Assembly: GCF_019393635.1 (NCBI RefSeq)
Contig: NC_057866.1
Location: 3,746,223 to 3,810,222 of the forward strand
Reading direction: 5' to 3'
Length of the DNA: 64,000 nucleotides
DNA from: Dromiciops gliroides
Lineage: Eukaryota; Chordata; Mammalia; Microbiotheria; Microbiotheriidae
In this document: piece by piece, positions 1 to 13,016 of the stretch
Layout of the letters: every line of letters begins with the position of its first letter
How positions within the stretch are numbered: the first letter of the stretch is position 1
Notes under the pieces: generated by a model
Told to the model about the DNA's origin: nothing
Seen by the model: only the letters and a program-made list of their open reading frames with translations
Database searches by the model: none
Translations under genes and position numbers: made by a program

Positions 1-3000
1 AAATAACTCCCTAAAAACAGAATTGGCAAAATAGAAAAGAAAGTACAATACATTACTAAAGAAAATAATTCCTTGAAAATTAGAATCTAACAAGTGGAAA
101 CTAATGACTCTATGGGCCTTCAAGATACAAAAAAGAAGAAAATATAAAATTTCTCATTGGCAAAACAAATGACCTAGAAAATAGATTCAGGAAAGATAAC
201 ATAAAAATTATTGGACTACCTGAAAGTCATCATTTTTTTTAAAAGCCTGGACAATATCTTTCAAGAAATTATCTTTGCTAGCTGTATGACCCTGGGCAAG
301 CCACTTAACCCTCTTTGCCTCACACACGCAAAAAAATATTATCAAAGAAAACTGCCCTGATATATTAGAACATGAGAGCAATATAGAAATGGAAAGAATC
401 CACCAATCACCTCCTGAAAGAGATCCCAAAATGAAAACTCCCAGGAACATCATAGCCAAATTTCAGAGCTCACAGATAAAGGAGAAAGTATTGCAAGCAG
501 CCAAAAAGAAACAATTAAAATATCATGGAGCTACAGTCAGGATTACACAGGATTTGGTAGCTTCTATATTAAAAAACCAGAGGGATTGGAATATAATAGA
601 CAGGAAGGCAAAAAGAGTTAGGTTTACAACCAAGAATCACCTACCCAGAAAAACTGAATATAATTCTTCAGGGGGAAAATGAATATTTAACAAAATAGAG
701 GGCTTTCAAGCATTTCTGATTAAAAGGCCAGAGCTGAATATAAAATTTGACCTCCAAATATAAGACTCAAGGGAAAGATAAAAAGGTAAAAAAGAAGATA
801 GGAAAAACATAAGAAATCCAAAAAGTTTAAACTATTTATATTTCTATATGACAAGATAATATCTGTAAGTCTTAATAACTTTATTATAAGAGCAATTAGT
901 ATATGTAGACAGAGGATGTGGATATAAGGTGATATCGACGGAATGATACTCTAAAAAACAAAATAAAGGGGTGAGAAAGAAATTGCACTGGGAGAAGGAG
1001 GGGAGAAATCAAATGAGGTAAATTATCCCACATAAAAGAGGCACAAAAGAACTATTAAAATGTAGGGGAAGATGGGGGGGTGGTGGGCAAAGCTTAAACA
1101 TTATTCTTATCAAAGTTGGCTCAAAGAGGAAATAACATACATAGTTGAACATAGAAATCTATCTTACCCTATAAGGAAGTAAAAAAAAAGAGATGGGGAT
1201 AATAGAAGGGGGGGGGGGACTGATAAAAGGGAGGGGATGTTTGGGAAGGTGGTGATTATAAGTAAAACACTTGTGAGGAGGGAAAGGGTGGGGGGTAAGA
1301 GAGAGGGGATAAACGAGTGAAAAATAGCATGGAGGGAAATAGTTATAACTATAAATGTAAATGGCATGTACTTACCCATTAAATGGAAGTGGATAGAAGA
1401 AAGGATTAAAAAAAAAAACCCAAATCCTACAATTGTTTATAAGAAACACATTTGAAGTAGAGAGATGCCCACAGGTTAAAGGCAAGTGGCTGGGAGCAGA
1501 ATCTATTACACTTCAGCTGAAGCAAAGAAAGCAGGGGTAACAATGATGATTTCAGAGAAAGTAAAAACAAAAATACATCTAATTAAAAGAGTTAAAGAAG
1601 GAAACTATACCTTGCTGAAAGGTACCATAGACAATGAAGTCATATCAATATTTAACATATATGCGCAATATGGTATAGCATCTAAGTTTTTTGAAGGAGA
1701 AGTTGAATGAGTTAGAGGAGGAAATAGCTAATAAAACTATGCTAGTGGGGGACCTCAACTTTCCCCTCTCAGAACTAGATAAATCTCATAAAAATAAACA
1801 ATAAGGGGTAGCTAGGTGGTGCAGTGGATAGAGCATCGGCCCTGGATTCAGGAGGACCTGAGTTCAAATGGCCTCAGACATTTAACACTTACTAGCTCTG
1901 TGACCCTGGGCAAGTCACTTAACCCCAGTTGCCTCACCAACCCCCTCCCCCCCCAAACAAAAACAAACAAACAAAAAAACAATAAAGAAGTTCAGAAGGT
2001 GAATAAAATTCTTGAAAAGTTAGATATGATAGATTTCTGGAGAAAATTGAATGGGAATAGAAAAGAATATACATTTTTTTTTCCTCAGTGGCACCTACAC
2101 AAAAATTGACCATGTATTAGGACATGAAAAACCTCACAACCAAATGCACAAAAGCAGACATAGTAAACAAATTCTTTTCAGATCATAATGCACTAAAATT
2201 GCATTCAATAATGGAAAATGGAAAAAGAGATTGAAATTAATTGGAAATCAAATAATTTAATCCTAAATAACAAGGGAGTCAAAGAACAAATCATAGGAAC
2301 AATACTTTCTTTAAAGAAAGTTACAACAATGAGACAACATATCAAAATTTATATGATGCAACCAAAGTGGTACTTAGGGGAAAATTTATATCTCTAATTT
2401 CTTATATCAATAAAATAGAGAAAAAGCAGCTCAATTAATTGGACATGCAACTAAAAAACCTAGAAAATGAACAAATGAAAATTCCCTAATTAAACACCAA
2501 ATTGGAAATCCTGAAAATCAAAGGAGAGATTAATAATATTGAAAGAAAGAAAACCATTGAACAAATAAATAAAACTGAATCTGGTTTTATGAAAAAATCA
2601 ATAAAATAACTTGTATCAAATTGCTTACTGCCTTAGGGAGGGATGAGGGAATGGAAGGGGATAGAAAATTTGGAACTCAAAATTTTATAGAAAAATGAAT
2701 ATTAAAATTGCCTTCTAATTTCTCAAATATATCGAGAACTGAGTCAAATTTATAAAAATACAATTTGTTCCCTAATTTAGGAATGGTTAAAGAATATGAG
2801 CAGGCAGTTTTCAGACAAAGAAATGAAAGCTATATTCCATGTAGTCATGTGAAAAAAATGCTTTAAATCACTATTGATCAGAGAAGTACAAATTAAAACA
2901 ACTCTGAGGCACCACCTCATATGTATCAGAAAGGCTAATATGACAGAAAAGGAAAATGTTGGCTGTTGGTTGAGATGTGGGAAAATTGGGACCCTAATCC

Positions 3001-3718
3001 ATTGTTGGTGGAGTTGTGAATTTATCCAACCATTCTGGAGAGCAATTTGGAACTATGCCCAAAGGACTATCAAACTGTGTGTACCCTTTGATCCAGCAAT
3101 ACCACTACAAAGTTTATATCCCAAAGACATCTAAAAATGGAGAAAGGATCTATTTGTACAAAAATATTTATAGCAGCTCTTTTTGTGGTAGCTAAGAATT
3201 GGAAATCAAAGGGATAACCATCAATTGGGGAATGGCTGTGGCATATGATAGTGATGGAATGTTATTGTGCTATAAGAAATGACAAGCAGGATGATTTCAG
3301 AAAGTCCTGGAAAGACTTGTATGAACTGATGTATAGTGAAGTGAGCAGAACCAGGAGATCATTGTGTACAGAGATAGCAATATTGTTTGATGAAGAACTG
3401 TAAATGATTTAAGTATTCTCAGCAATAAAATGGTCCAAGGTAATCCCAAAGGACTAACGATGAAGCATACTATCCACTTCCAAAGAAAGAACTGATATTT
3501 ATTGAACACAGACTGAAGAATGTTATTTTTCACTTTCTTTCATTTTCCCCTTTTATTTGAGTCTTCTTATGCAAAATTACAAATATGGAAATGTTCTATA
3601 TAATTGCACATGTATAACCTATATCTGATTGCTTGCAGTCTGGGGCAGGGAGGAAAGGAGGGAGGGATAGAATTTGGAACTCAAAACTTTAAATAAAAAT
3701 GTTTCAGAAAATGAAAAG
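1..3718 (+). mobile_element. LINE-1 (marsupial L1), broken, continues left of the window
   Basis: Remnant ORF1 runs to about 780; the stretch 389-682 reads ERIHQSPPERDPK, a motif shared with ORF1 of the other L1s in this window. ORF2 starts near 1330 with an endonuclease N-terminus (ITINVNGMYLPIKW). The endonuclease piece GSRIYYTSAEAKKAGV follows at 1490-1710. A SINE interrupts ORF2 at 1805-1978. Around 2600 the sequence jumps to 3'-end-like DNA (2620-2720, GGAACTCAAAATTTTATA), then resumes in the ORF2 C-terminus (2870-3134, CWWSCEFIQPFWRAIWNYAQ) and a proper L1 3' end at 3640-3718. Much of the reverse transcriptase is missing and several frames are broken, so it is dead. Confidence 0.9.
1805..1978 (+). 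mobile_element. tRNA-derived SINE (WSINE1/SINE1-MD type) inside L1
   Basis: It begins GGGGTAGCTAGGTGGTGCAG, has the A/B-box tRNA-like head and the GTGACCCTGGGCAAGTCACTT motif, and ends in a C- and A-rich tail. The short target duplication AACAATAA flanks both sides. It inserted into the endonuclease part of the host L1. Confidence 0.95.
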
Positions 3719-4200
3719 AGAGGCAAATCAACTTGCCAATAACAAAAATGAAAAAGAACTCATGACAAATTAAGGAAAAAAAGAAATACAGTTTGTCAGA
3801 AAAAAGAAACTCTTTAGTTAAGCCACAAATATGTTAGAAATAGTTTTATATCTATCTATCTACTTATTTAACTTAGAAACATTTAGGTTAGTTATTTAAG
3901 TATTTTAAACATTTTAAAAAACAATTGTTACCTCTATTCTCTTTTCTTACCTTTGTGATCACAGTAGTCAACTCTTTGTTCTATTGTTGCAGGATATCCA
4001 AGAAACTGAACCTATCATCTCTTTCTTTCATTTGCAGGTAGGGAACTGCTTGGACTAGCTACCCAAGTCATAGAATTATTAGAATTAATTAGTAATTTTT
4101 CATCTCAAGTAGTATAGTGAACTTTCTCCTTAAGGCATTGAAAATGAGGAAACTATATTATCTCTCCACCACACTTTGAAACCACAGAACCAAGACAGGA
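3719..4200. other. No recognised feature
   Basis: AT-rich DNA between an L1 3' end and retroviral remnants. I see no open frame of note, no tandem array and no familiar repeat. Confidence 0.5.
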
Positions 4201-5271
4201 AATAGTAAGTGAGGAAAGATAGGCAAGCTGGGGGAATCGCCTCCCCCTGAATACCATCCCCAGATCCCTAAATTCGAGAGAAATCTGGACCCTAACCTTC
4301 CTATAGATGAGAACAGACTGGTTCAAGCAAAAGAGGCTCTGACAGAATTTTAGTAAGTTTCAGGAAATTAGGCAAAAAAAGAGAGACCCCAAACCAGTTC
4401 TATGTCTTTCTCTGCAAAGGAGCAAAAAGTTATGTAGCACTTGACCCTATTAACCCATTTGAAGGATGCCAAAATCATTAACACAATTTTTGTCAATCAG
4501 GCTTCCTCAGAAATCAGAGTTTTTCATGAATAATTCCCGTCAGTGTCATAAGAGGAATATTAGTGAGCTCAAAGCCATAGCTTTTGAAAGGAATAAAAAC
4601 AAGAAAGAAAAGAAATTGAGTAATTGGGACCCTAAGATTTTAACACCTGCCCTTGAGTCCAAAGCAGAAGATTGTTTTTATTGTGGAAAAAAAGGGTCAT
4701 CTGTGCTAGAGATTGTGCACAGAAAGAAAAAGGCAGATCAGAAGCAGAGAAACCTTAGGACCAGCCCACGACAGGCTGGTTTTCTTCACCTAATCCTATG
4801 CCATGGAGAAACTTTAGTACCCCTCAGAATGAAGTATGTAGGCATTGGGGTTTTTTTTTTTGTATTTTTTTGTTTTCTTTTTTATATATATGTAGACACT
4901 GTTGAAGGAAACAATGATTTCCAACATGAAACGGTGAACATTTGGCCTTCCTGATTCTAAATAACTAACTTTTGATCCTTTAACAGTAACATCACTCATT
5001 GCTGTTCATGCCAAATATTTAACATTATTGAAAGACATTTGTAGAGTGTACTTAGAGATATTGACTGTTCACCTTATTCTTTCTCTCTCTATTTGTAACA
5101 ACTACTTATACTTATGCCACTACTAAGTAGTAGTGGTTATTAACTCTGAATTAGTTTGGACTAATTTTTCTAATAATATAAGGCTTTTAAGATCAGCTAT
5201 GTCTGTTTCTTGAGATAAAAGGTGATGCCCTTCCATCTAAACCACAGTTATCTTTGAAAACTACAATTTGG

Positions 5272-5420
5272 GGGTGGGCTAGGTGGCGCAGTGGACAAAG
5301 CACCAGCCCTGGATTCAGGAGTACCTGAGTTCAAATCCAGCCTCAGACACTTGACACTTACTAGCTGTGTGACCCTGGGCAAGTCACTTAACCCCCATTG
5401 CCCCACAAAAAAAATAAAAA
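5272..5420 (+). mobile_element. tRNA-derived SINE (WSINE1 type) with 16-bp target duplication
   Basis: Typical head (GGGCTAGGTGGCGCAGTGGA) and A-rich tail. The perfect target duplication GAAAACTACAATTTGG is at 5256-5271 and 5421-5436. Confidence 0.97.
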
Positions 5421-6877
5421 GAAAACTACAATTTGGACATTTAAAAAATCATTGTGAGATTAATGATTTTTGTGAAAAATTATTACTATTATTAGTATCT
5501 ATCACTTCTGCAATTATAATTTGGATATCTTCAAAAGTGTTCTAAAATTGCCAACTTTAGTTTTATTACTCTTTTTCATGTAAGGCCTCTCTAACGTTAA
5601 ATTAGTAAGGTAAAGAACTGTTCTTTGGACCATGTTTGATTGATAAAGGGACTCTAGAACATCTAGGTTAGTCTCTGATGACAACCTTTCTATTGCTCTT
5701 TATGTAAAATCTCTGTGCTATTCATTCCTATGCTAGGTAACTAATCTGGATACCATTGTCTCCAACATTCCTGATACAGCTAAATTGCTTTACTCTTGTT
5801 GATTTATGCTCAGCAGTTTTCCAATTAGTGAATCTATCCAGTACCTGTTTGAATTTACCTGGAAGGGAACTCAACAAAGCCTGAAGGAAGACAAAGAAAT
5901 AGCTCCACGTCCTATTTAGAGTTCTGAGTTACTCTGGACAGTCTACTCCATCCTTTGATGAGATCGTTAAAACATTAACTGCTTTAACTAATACTCTGCT
6001 GTTTGCACATCTGGTGACAGCTTAAAAGAGCTCTCCTCTTGGCACCAGCTCTGAGCCTTCCAGCTTATAATAATATAAGCCTTCTTCCTCTTTGTCCATG
6101 AGCAGAAGGGTGTGGTATCTGAGGTGCTCTTTTAGTACCTCAGAACATCCCTTCATCCCACTATGACACCTGACATCTGTCAACTAACTACTGTGGACTG
6201 GGGAGTACCTCCATGCCCTTGAATCATAGCAGCTGCTGGTCTCTCTTAGAGGATGAGGTTTGTGGTCTGGTTCTTGGCTCTCAATGCACTATGCTGTGCC
6301 CTCAGGAGATAGTCAATTTTTACTTGTCAGACATCAGAAAATGTTACTGTCGAGAAACAAAGACTAGAGTGAGAAAGAAGTGAAGTCCCTTGGGAAGAAG
6401 TGCAATGCACTATCTGGGGTACAGATGGGACTGGTCTGGGTCACTGACACTGGTAAACCATCAAGAGATTTTAACATTAACTCACAAAGGGGGGGCATTT
6501 TAGTACTTAGGGAATGGTGGACACAATCAACTGATGGGTGGCCCCAGGTGTCTTCTCTATAGCCAATCTCTGTATGCTTTTTTGTCACACAAATCATTCT
6601 TATAACCAGCAGCTTTTAGAAAAGTTGCTTTTAGAGGGTATCCTTTGGTCTAGACCCCATATGAACATCTCCAAATTGACTATGTTAACACTGCCCTGTT
6701 ATTGTAGACCAACACACTAGATAAGCTGAAGTCTTTCTCTCTTCTAGGGTAATTTCAGTCTTTGTTGCTAAGATAGTCCTTAAAGAGATCATCTCCAGAT
6801 TTGACCCCCTAGCCTTTATTGGTTCAGACAGAGGGTCACATTTTACAGACTCCGTCCTAACTCAGGTTGATTCCTAT

Positions 6878-7516
6878 TGTGGTAAAATAATGGAATTTGG
6901 CAAACTGATTGGATATGGGCCACACCTGGCCTGCCCTGAGTGACATATGCTGCTGATGTCAGCAGGGGAACCACTCTCCACAGGCAGTTCAAAGGACCTT
7001 CCCTTTTTGGGGAGGGAGAGTAAATGCTCACTGAGGGGAGCTCTGTCTTTTCTAATAGGTGAGTTTCCGGGAGCGGAGGAGAGAGAGTTTTTTCCTGGCA
7101 GTTTGTCCTGTGGCCTTGGCTGCACAGCTGTCTCCCATTGAAACTACAAACCCCAGGTGGTGAGTTAATAAAATGAGCCTGGCTCTTTGAATTAGCAGAG
7201 CTGGAAGTGAGTTTGGGGATTGTATAGGCTTTTGTTAGAGTTAGAGGGATTATCCATTTTTCTTTTTCTCTATTCCCTTGTCCTTACTTTATTAATTTCA
7301 CCTTTGCTGTGTATTTTATTCTCATTAATAAAATCTGATTTGTTTGTGGAAAAGAGGTTGTTAAGCTCCTTTCTTATTGGCCTGGGAGAAATAACTAAAA
7401 AGAGCAGTTTGGAGGGGAGGAAGCTTTCGACCTAGAGGTCCCACATTATTTTCTGAACCCCAATATCATGGCGAGCCACTCACTTAACTCTCCCCATATT
7501 AAATTTGGCCCCTACA
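6878..7516 (+). mobile_element. Solo LTR (family D) inserted in the family C integrase
   Basis: A 639-bp unit that begins TGTGG, ends CCTACA and is flanked by the 4-bp duplication CTAT (6874-6877 and 7517-7520). It contains a polyadenylation signal (AATAAAATCTGATT near 7327). A second copy of the family is at 31157-31809. The integrase sequence of the older retrovirus continues on both sides, so this is a later insertion reduced to one LTR. Confidence 0.92.
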
Positions 7517-7660
7517 CTATCTTGGTGATAAACTCTGCTACCATACCCTATATCACCCCAAAGCTCAGGCCAAGTTGAAGGGGTGAATAGGGAGTTTAAA
7601 ACTATGATTGGGACACTTTGTAAAAAGACTTACCTGGGCCAAGGGGGAAATTAAGGGAAA

Positions 7661-8090
7661 TCTTATATATTTATCTAAATTTTTTAACTACTAAATTTAT
7701 TGATTGGAATGGTATCACAAAATTTGTAAACTTAAAATCTGAAATTTTAAGGAAATGTGATTTTGAGATGACATGTATAACACCTTTAAAAAAATTCACC
7801 TTTTGAGATTGGAAACCTTTTGAAATAATTTGAAAATTTGAATGAAATTTCAATTCAAAATTACTTTATATGCATATATATCATCCTTGGATAAATTTAA
7901 ATGAAATGTGAAATTATAGGTATTGCAAACATTTTGAAAATTTGATAAATATGAAATTTCCTTATGAAATTGAAATTAATGTAAAATTTGAAATCATTAT
8001 CTTTTGAAATTTAAAGAAACTTGAAAGTAAAATTTGAAATACTTTTTTTGAAAAAACTTTTTTTTTGAAATACTTTAAAAATGCTTTAGG
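7661..8090. repeat. AT-rich stretch dense in TTTGAAATT-like words
   Basis: About 400 bases built from loosely repeated TTGAAAT/ATTTGAA words with no fixed period. No coding potential is seen. It could be a decayed simple repeat or the AT-rich part of an old element. Confidence 0.6.
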
Positions 8091-8329
8091 AGCTAGCTTG
8101 GAGGAGAATATAACTCATTGAATATTTATTAGTTTTTCTTTAATAATCTCACTATCTTTTAGTAGCCCAATTCATAAGCTACTAAACTTATTTTAGCCAA
8201 ATGATATAAATTTAGTTGCTTTAATAATTCAATAGGGAAGTGACATCTCTAACAGCATTTTATAATATCTCAGAGAATTTAACATGGTGGCATATTTTAA
8301 AAGCATATTTTAAATCACCCATGTTATTA

Positions 8330-8775
8330 TAATTGATGTTATTTAGCCTGAAACCCAATACAATTACAATGTAGCTTCAAAATTCTCAAATCAATCAATT
8401 TTTGATTCACTGGTAGCAATGATCCAATATAACCCTGAAGGACTTATGAAGATTGCAGCCCATCTGCAGAGAAAGAACTGATAGTATCTGAAAATAGATG
8501 GAAACACATCTAAAATTTTTTTTCTTTTCCTCTTTGACAATTCCTTAATCTGAAGTTTTTGGGTTTTTTGACTGTTTTCTCTCACAACTAGCTAATATGG
8601 GAATTTTTCCATGACTAGTCATATACAACTTATTTTGAATTGCTTGAGTTCTTGTGGGTGGGGGGTGGGAATGGAGGGGGAAAGAGAAACTGGAACAAAG
8701 TTTTAAAAAAATTGATGTTAAAATTTTGTTTTTACATATATTTTGGAAAATAAAATTCTATTTAAAAAAATAACT
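8330..8775 (+). mobile_element. L1 3'-end fragment
   Basis: It has the L1 3'-end features seen elsewhere in the window: the CAGAGAAAGAACTGATAG block, a G-rich GGGTGGGAATGGAGGGG run, a GGAAC...TTTTAAAA block and an AATAAA-containing tail. Confidence 0.8.
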
Positions 8776-9886
8776 AAGCCTCATTTTTCTTACTCTACAC
8801 AACCAAGATGTGTCAGAACTGTTCTTTATTTTATCAGTCATGCCATCTTCCTACTAATCCTCATGTTCTAGCATCTCCTGCCTCTTCATCCCTCAATTCA
8901 TCCAGAATGACCTGAGCTATAAGCCACCCATCCATATTTCTAGAAGAAAATTTTCTGTCATTTTGCATCTTGGTAGGGGATTGCCCCCTCCGATTTGCAT
9001 TGCCTGTAGAGGATTGCCCTCTATAGAATGGTATGTTTTGCTTAGCCTATAATCGATCCAATTTTCAATAAATTGAGAAAATGATTGGTGGGGGGGAGGG
9101 GAGATCAGTTATCAGGCCTTGAGTGCTTTGCTTTGTATTGACTTGCTAATGTTTTATCAATTACAGCTATTAGGATAAGAAATAATTTTGAGATTTTTAG
9201 TAAAGATATAGTCCCATGTAGAAGAACCTGTGTGTAACCAAATGATGATATAATCCCAGGACAATTCAGGTGTTAGTTAAGCTAAGGAGTGTAACTGTAT
9301 TAATTATAAGGAGTGTAACTGTAATCACTATAAGAAATATACTTTTGCAACCCTAATCATCATAATAGCATGTGACCACATGCCAAACTACTCCCTCTTA
9401 GGAAGTGCTTGTATCTTGCTCTGGGTCTTCCTTCTGAACTCAACGTCACTCAGCCCTGGCATGGATTGCAGCATCAACAACATGCTCAGCTCCCCCACTG
9501 GACCACGTGTCTATTTCTCCGTACATCAGGGCATATGCAGCACAGATATGTGGAGGCACACACATGTACATATGTAGATGCATGTGTACAGTGGTATTAC
9601 CATGTATCTTTCTGACATTAGGAACTCCTGGTGGACACTGGATGGGTCTGCAGCCCCCCCTCTAACCACATGGGACTCTTCCCCAGGGGAGGATGTGGGT
9701 GTCTTCTTCCCTGGGAGGAAAAGCGGTCTCCATGAGTTATAGGAAAAGTCTTGCTTTAGAGAGTGGAGGGCACAGGTAAGTGTGGGAGGCTTGATTGTGT
9801 CAGACTACAGTGTGAGCTGTTACCTCAAGTCAGTGGGGTGGGGCACACACAGAAGATGGTTCAATTCTCTTTAATAAGTAAACAGA
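8776..9886. other. No gene recognised; one short direct repeat
   Basis: Mostly unrecognised sequence. AAGGAGTGTAACTGTA occurs twice, at about 9284-9299 and 9308-9323. Short open frames around 9380-9615 have no recognisable domain. Confidence 0.5.
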
Positions 9887-10141
9887 TTATGGGATTTCTT
9901 TGTTTGTTTCTTCTTTCTCATGGTTTTTCCTTTTGTTCTGATTCCTCTCTTAGCACATCTAATATGGAAATATGTTTAACATGATTGTAATGTAGAACCT
10001 AATTCAGATTGTTTGTTGGCTTCTGGAGCTGGGGTGAAGGGAGGGAGGGAAAAAAATTTGGAACTCAAAATCTTACAAAAAGGAATGTTGAAAACTATCT
10101 TTACATGTAATTGGGAGAAAATAAAATAAAGTGCTATTAAA
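9887..10141 (+). mobile_element. 5'-truncated L1 3' end with target duplication
   Basis: An L1 3' end (GGAGGGAAAAAAATTTGGAA block, then AAAATAAAATAAA tail) is flanked by near-identical AATAAGTAAACAGA (9873-9886) and AATAAATAAACAGA (10142-10155). Confidence 0.85.
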
Positions 10142-12179
10142 AATAAATAAACAGACTAGCAACATCCACTTGTAGGGAACATCCAGTAACCTCAGCCTGT
10201 GACCCCAAGCCTACCTCACAAGTGCCACTCCCTCTAGATTTGTCCCAGGGAAGGCATGAGATCATCCCATGAGAAGATCTGGGACAAATGCAGAGGTTTC
10301 AGAGATGGAAAAAAGAACGCGCCAATTCCTGCTATCACTTCCTTCCCACAAACACTGAAGGAATTATGAAGCCGCCAGTGAGCTCATAGGCCCATTGAGG
10401 GAGGGTTACTTAGAAACAGACCTAAGCAATTCTGTGAATGCCTTTGGGAATTCTGTGAATTGAAGTCAGCTGTCTAAAGTGCCAGGAGGGAGGTGACGGC
10501 ATTCTTGGTGTCCATCCTCTGCCCTTGCCAGACTGCATCCAGCATATTGTGGGCTTCTCTGGGATCCCATTTCCAAAGTGCCTGGCTTGGTAAGCTCCCA
10601 AGCAGCCAGAGGTGGGTGAGGGTCCTGGAGATGATCTCCTATGTGGCCTGAGTGAGGAAATTAGGGAGATTGAATCTGGAGAAGAGACAGAGGGGGGCCT
10701 CACAGACACCAGCACAGGTACTTCAAGACTAGGAAAGGACCAAAGGCACATTTCAAGAGCGGGGAGAGTGGATCCTGGAGCCAGAGGGCTCCAGGGAATA
10801 CCCATCTTGGCAATATTCTAGGATGGGTAATTAAGGAGAGGGTCAGTGTTGTTGTTGTTGGTCCTTCATTCCTGAAGATGACCATGATATCAGGTGATGC
10901 CATGAACTTACAGGAAGGGTAATGAGTGGGCACCACCCACTTAGGTGCTATTAAGGTCAGCATTTTCACTTGGAGAGAAGTCTCCGGGGAATTGCCTTGG
11001 CCATCTGTCTGACCTGTGCCATTTAATACTTTTATCAGTGATTTGGATAAAGGAACCGTGATGGTCCAAAAACATCTTTTGATTTCTTTGGCCTGGCACT
11101 CGTGGGCCTCATTCTTGGCTGGCTGCCTCCACTCTGGTCCCCTCTCTTCCTGTTGCTGTTTGCTGGAAATTGCTATGCCCTGGGTAGGATCACAGGGCCC
11201 TACCGGTCAACCCTTAGCATCCATCTGTGTCAACAGAGACAGAAAAATGGTTGATGTGTTGGAGTAAGAGCTTGCCCCCTCCCTCTAAAGTCAGCAGTCT
11301 GCCTTGGTGTGGAGGGGATGGAGAACCCAGGCATCCCACCCATTGACTAGAAGTGATAAGAACTTAGCTGAACTTGGAAAGGTCAAGTCCAGGCAATCTT
11401 TGGAAGGATCATCACTGGCTCCCATTCCTCCTCCCACTGGGCTGTCACATCACCTCTCTCAGGTCCATATTGGGGCATGCCCTTTCCCCTCTGGGGACTG
11501 AGACTGGGTGATAGCTTTATCCTGACCTGAACTATTTTCCTTCCCTTACTCCCACCAAGCCCCTGCCCTTGGGGGTTTTCATGCATTCAAAGGGCTGTCT
11601 AGGGGAGAATGAATCTCTTCTGCTCTGCTTTGCTGCGCTGCTGCCCCCCATTAGGCAGCATTACATTGTGGGTAGAGGGTCAGAAATACATAGTAAGTGC
11701 TTCTGACACTGCTTGGTGAGCAGAGGCCATGGGGAAATGCCTGGTACCTCATAAGCTTGTTGACCGCTGGCAGGCTTTTGAGCCTCGGTTTCCCTTAAGG
11801 CCAGGTGGCCTGACAGGTCCCTTCTAGCTCTAAATGTCCGATCCCAAGTGAAAGAGCATCAGGTCTGGCCTTGATGCAAGGAAATTCTCTAAAGAAGAGC
11901 CGGGGAGGGGCTTCCTGGAGAGTCAGTGACCTCGCCCCGAACTGTGAAACACAGGCAGGCTGGTCATGTGGATGGGAGCTGGGAGAGGGGGTGTCTCGTG
12001 GAGGGGGCGGGGGGGAGGCTAGACCAGGGGCTCCTGGGCCTCCTTCTTACTAGGATCTCAAGTCTTTCTTTCTTCACCTTTGACTTCTGGTGCTTTAGAT
12101 TGGATATTGCAGTGGCTCCAGGACCCGCCTGACACCTGGCCCACCCTGCCAACCACCACCATCCTGGTGAGCTTGCTCT
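10142..12179. other. Mostly unique DNA; ancient repeat near 10850-10965
   Basis: No convincing coding exon. Around 10850-10965 a GTTGTTGTTGGTCCTTCATTCCTGAAGATGACC-type sequence looks like an old marsupial interspersed repeat. The remaining short open frames on both strands look like chance frames in GC-richer DNA. Confidence 0.5.
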
Positions 12180-12325
12180 GGATCCCCCTTTGGTGGCAAT
12201 GAGGGTTAAGTGACTTGTCCAGGGTCACACAGCTAGTAAGTGTCAAATGTCTGAGGCCAAATTTGAACTCGGATCCTTCTGAATCCAGGACGGTGCTTAA
12301 TCCACTGCGCCCCCCGGGCAAGACT
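12180..12325 (-). mobile_element. tRNA-derived SINE (WSINE1 type), diverged
   Basis: Reverse orientation: GGCAATGAGGGTTAAGTGAC through to the head ending at CTGCGCCCCCCGGGC. It is more diverged than most copies and has no clear target duplication. Confidence 0.85.
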
Positions 12326-13016
12326 TCTTAATGAGCCCTCTACGTCTGGAGGCCAGTTTTCTGCTGCTTCTCAAGAGGAGGGGCTCAAGGCCCCACACAC
12401 GGACCCCTGGGCTGTGTCAGCCACAGCTTGACTTGGGGGATGGGGTGGGGATGCGGGGAGCGCAGGCCTGTGGTGAGCTTGTTTGCCTGGGACAGGAAGG
12501 ACTGTGGGGAGAAACAGTGAGGCCCTCGGATGCTGCCTCAGGGCAGGCATGGGGGGAGGGCATGGAGACCCTGGGGTCTGGAGAGGTCATTGCTAGGAAA
12601 TCCCCTGGAAGCAGGGCGGCCAGAGGCCCCGGGCGCTCCTGGGGGTGCAGAGAGACATGACCAGATACTCAGTTCAGTTGTTTCTCACTGATGCAGGAGT
12701 TCAAATTCCTTAGCAACCTCGGCATCTCAACCCTGTGGTTTCAGGCAGCCAGTCCTGGTGAGGAATGAACTGGGCTCCCGTGCTAGGGGATGGGGAAGCC
12801 TCACCTCTCCTCTGCCTAGCCAAGGGGCAGGACGGTTAGGCCGAGCTAAAGCGTCTGTATGTTACAAACAGGTGCCCTGGTGGCTCGGAGAAATCCTGGG
12901 ACCCCAGGCCAGTGGTCATTCCCACCAGAGAAAAAAAAGATTCTGGGAACTAAGCTAGGCCAATGCGCCCTGTGTCGTTAGCAGGGGCAGGGGAGCAGCT
13001 GCACCTGGGCTGAAGC

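Larger units (their letters stand above)
4200..7660 (+). mobile_element. Old gamma-type endogenous retrovirus fossil, gag-pol remnants (family C)
   Basis: Heavily decayed retroviral sequence on the plus strand. Near 4665-4750 is a zinc-knuckle-like nucleocapsid remnant (DCFYCGKKG followed by a basic tail). Pol-like sequence follows. The integrase core lies at about 6735-6873 (SDRGSHFTDS) and continues at 7521-7650 with YHPKAQAKLKG-type residues and KTMIGTLCKKTYLG. A SINE (5272-5420) and a solo LTR (6878-7516) are inserted in it. No LTR of its own is recognised. It is broken in many places and is the oldest-looking retroviral layer here. Confidence 0.7.

Noticed and set aside
4466-4954. An intact host zinc-finger gene around the CFYCGKKG motif
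   Set aside because: The single knuckle lies in decayed retroviral context followed by pol-like remnants; a nucleocapsid relic explains it better.
10422-10821. Proline- and serine-rich open frames on both strands
   Set aside because: No domain, no splice context that I can support, and overlapping frames on opposite strands; most likely chance frames.
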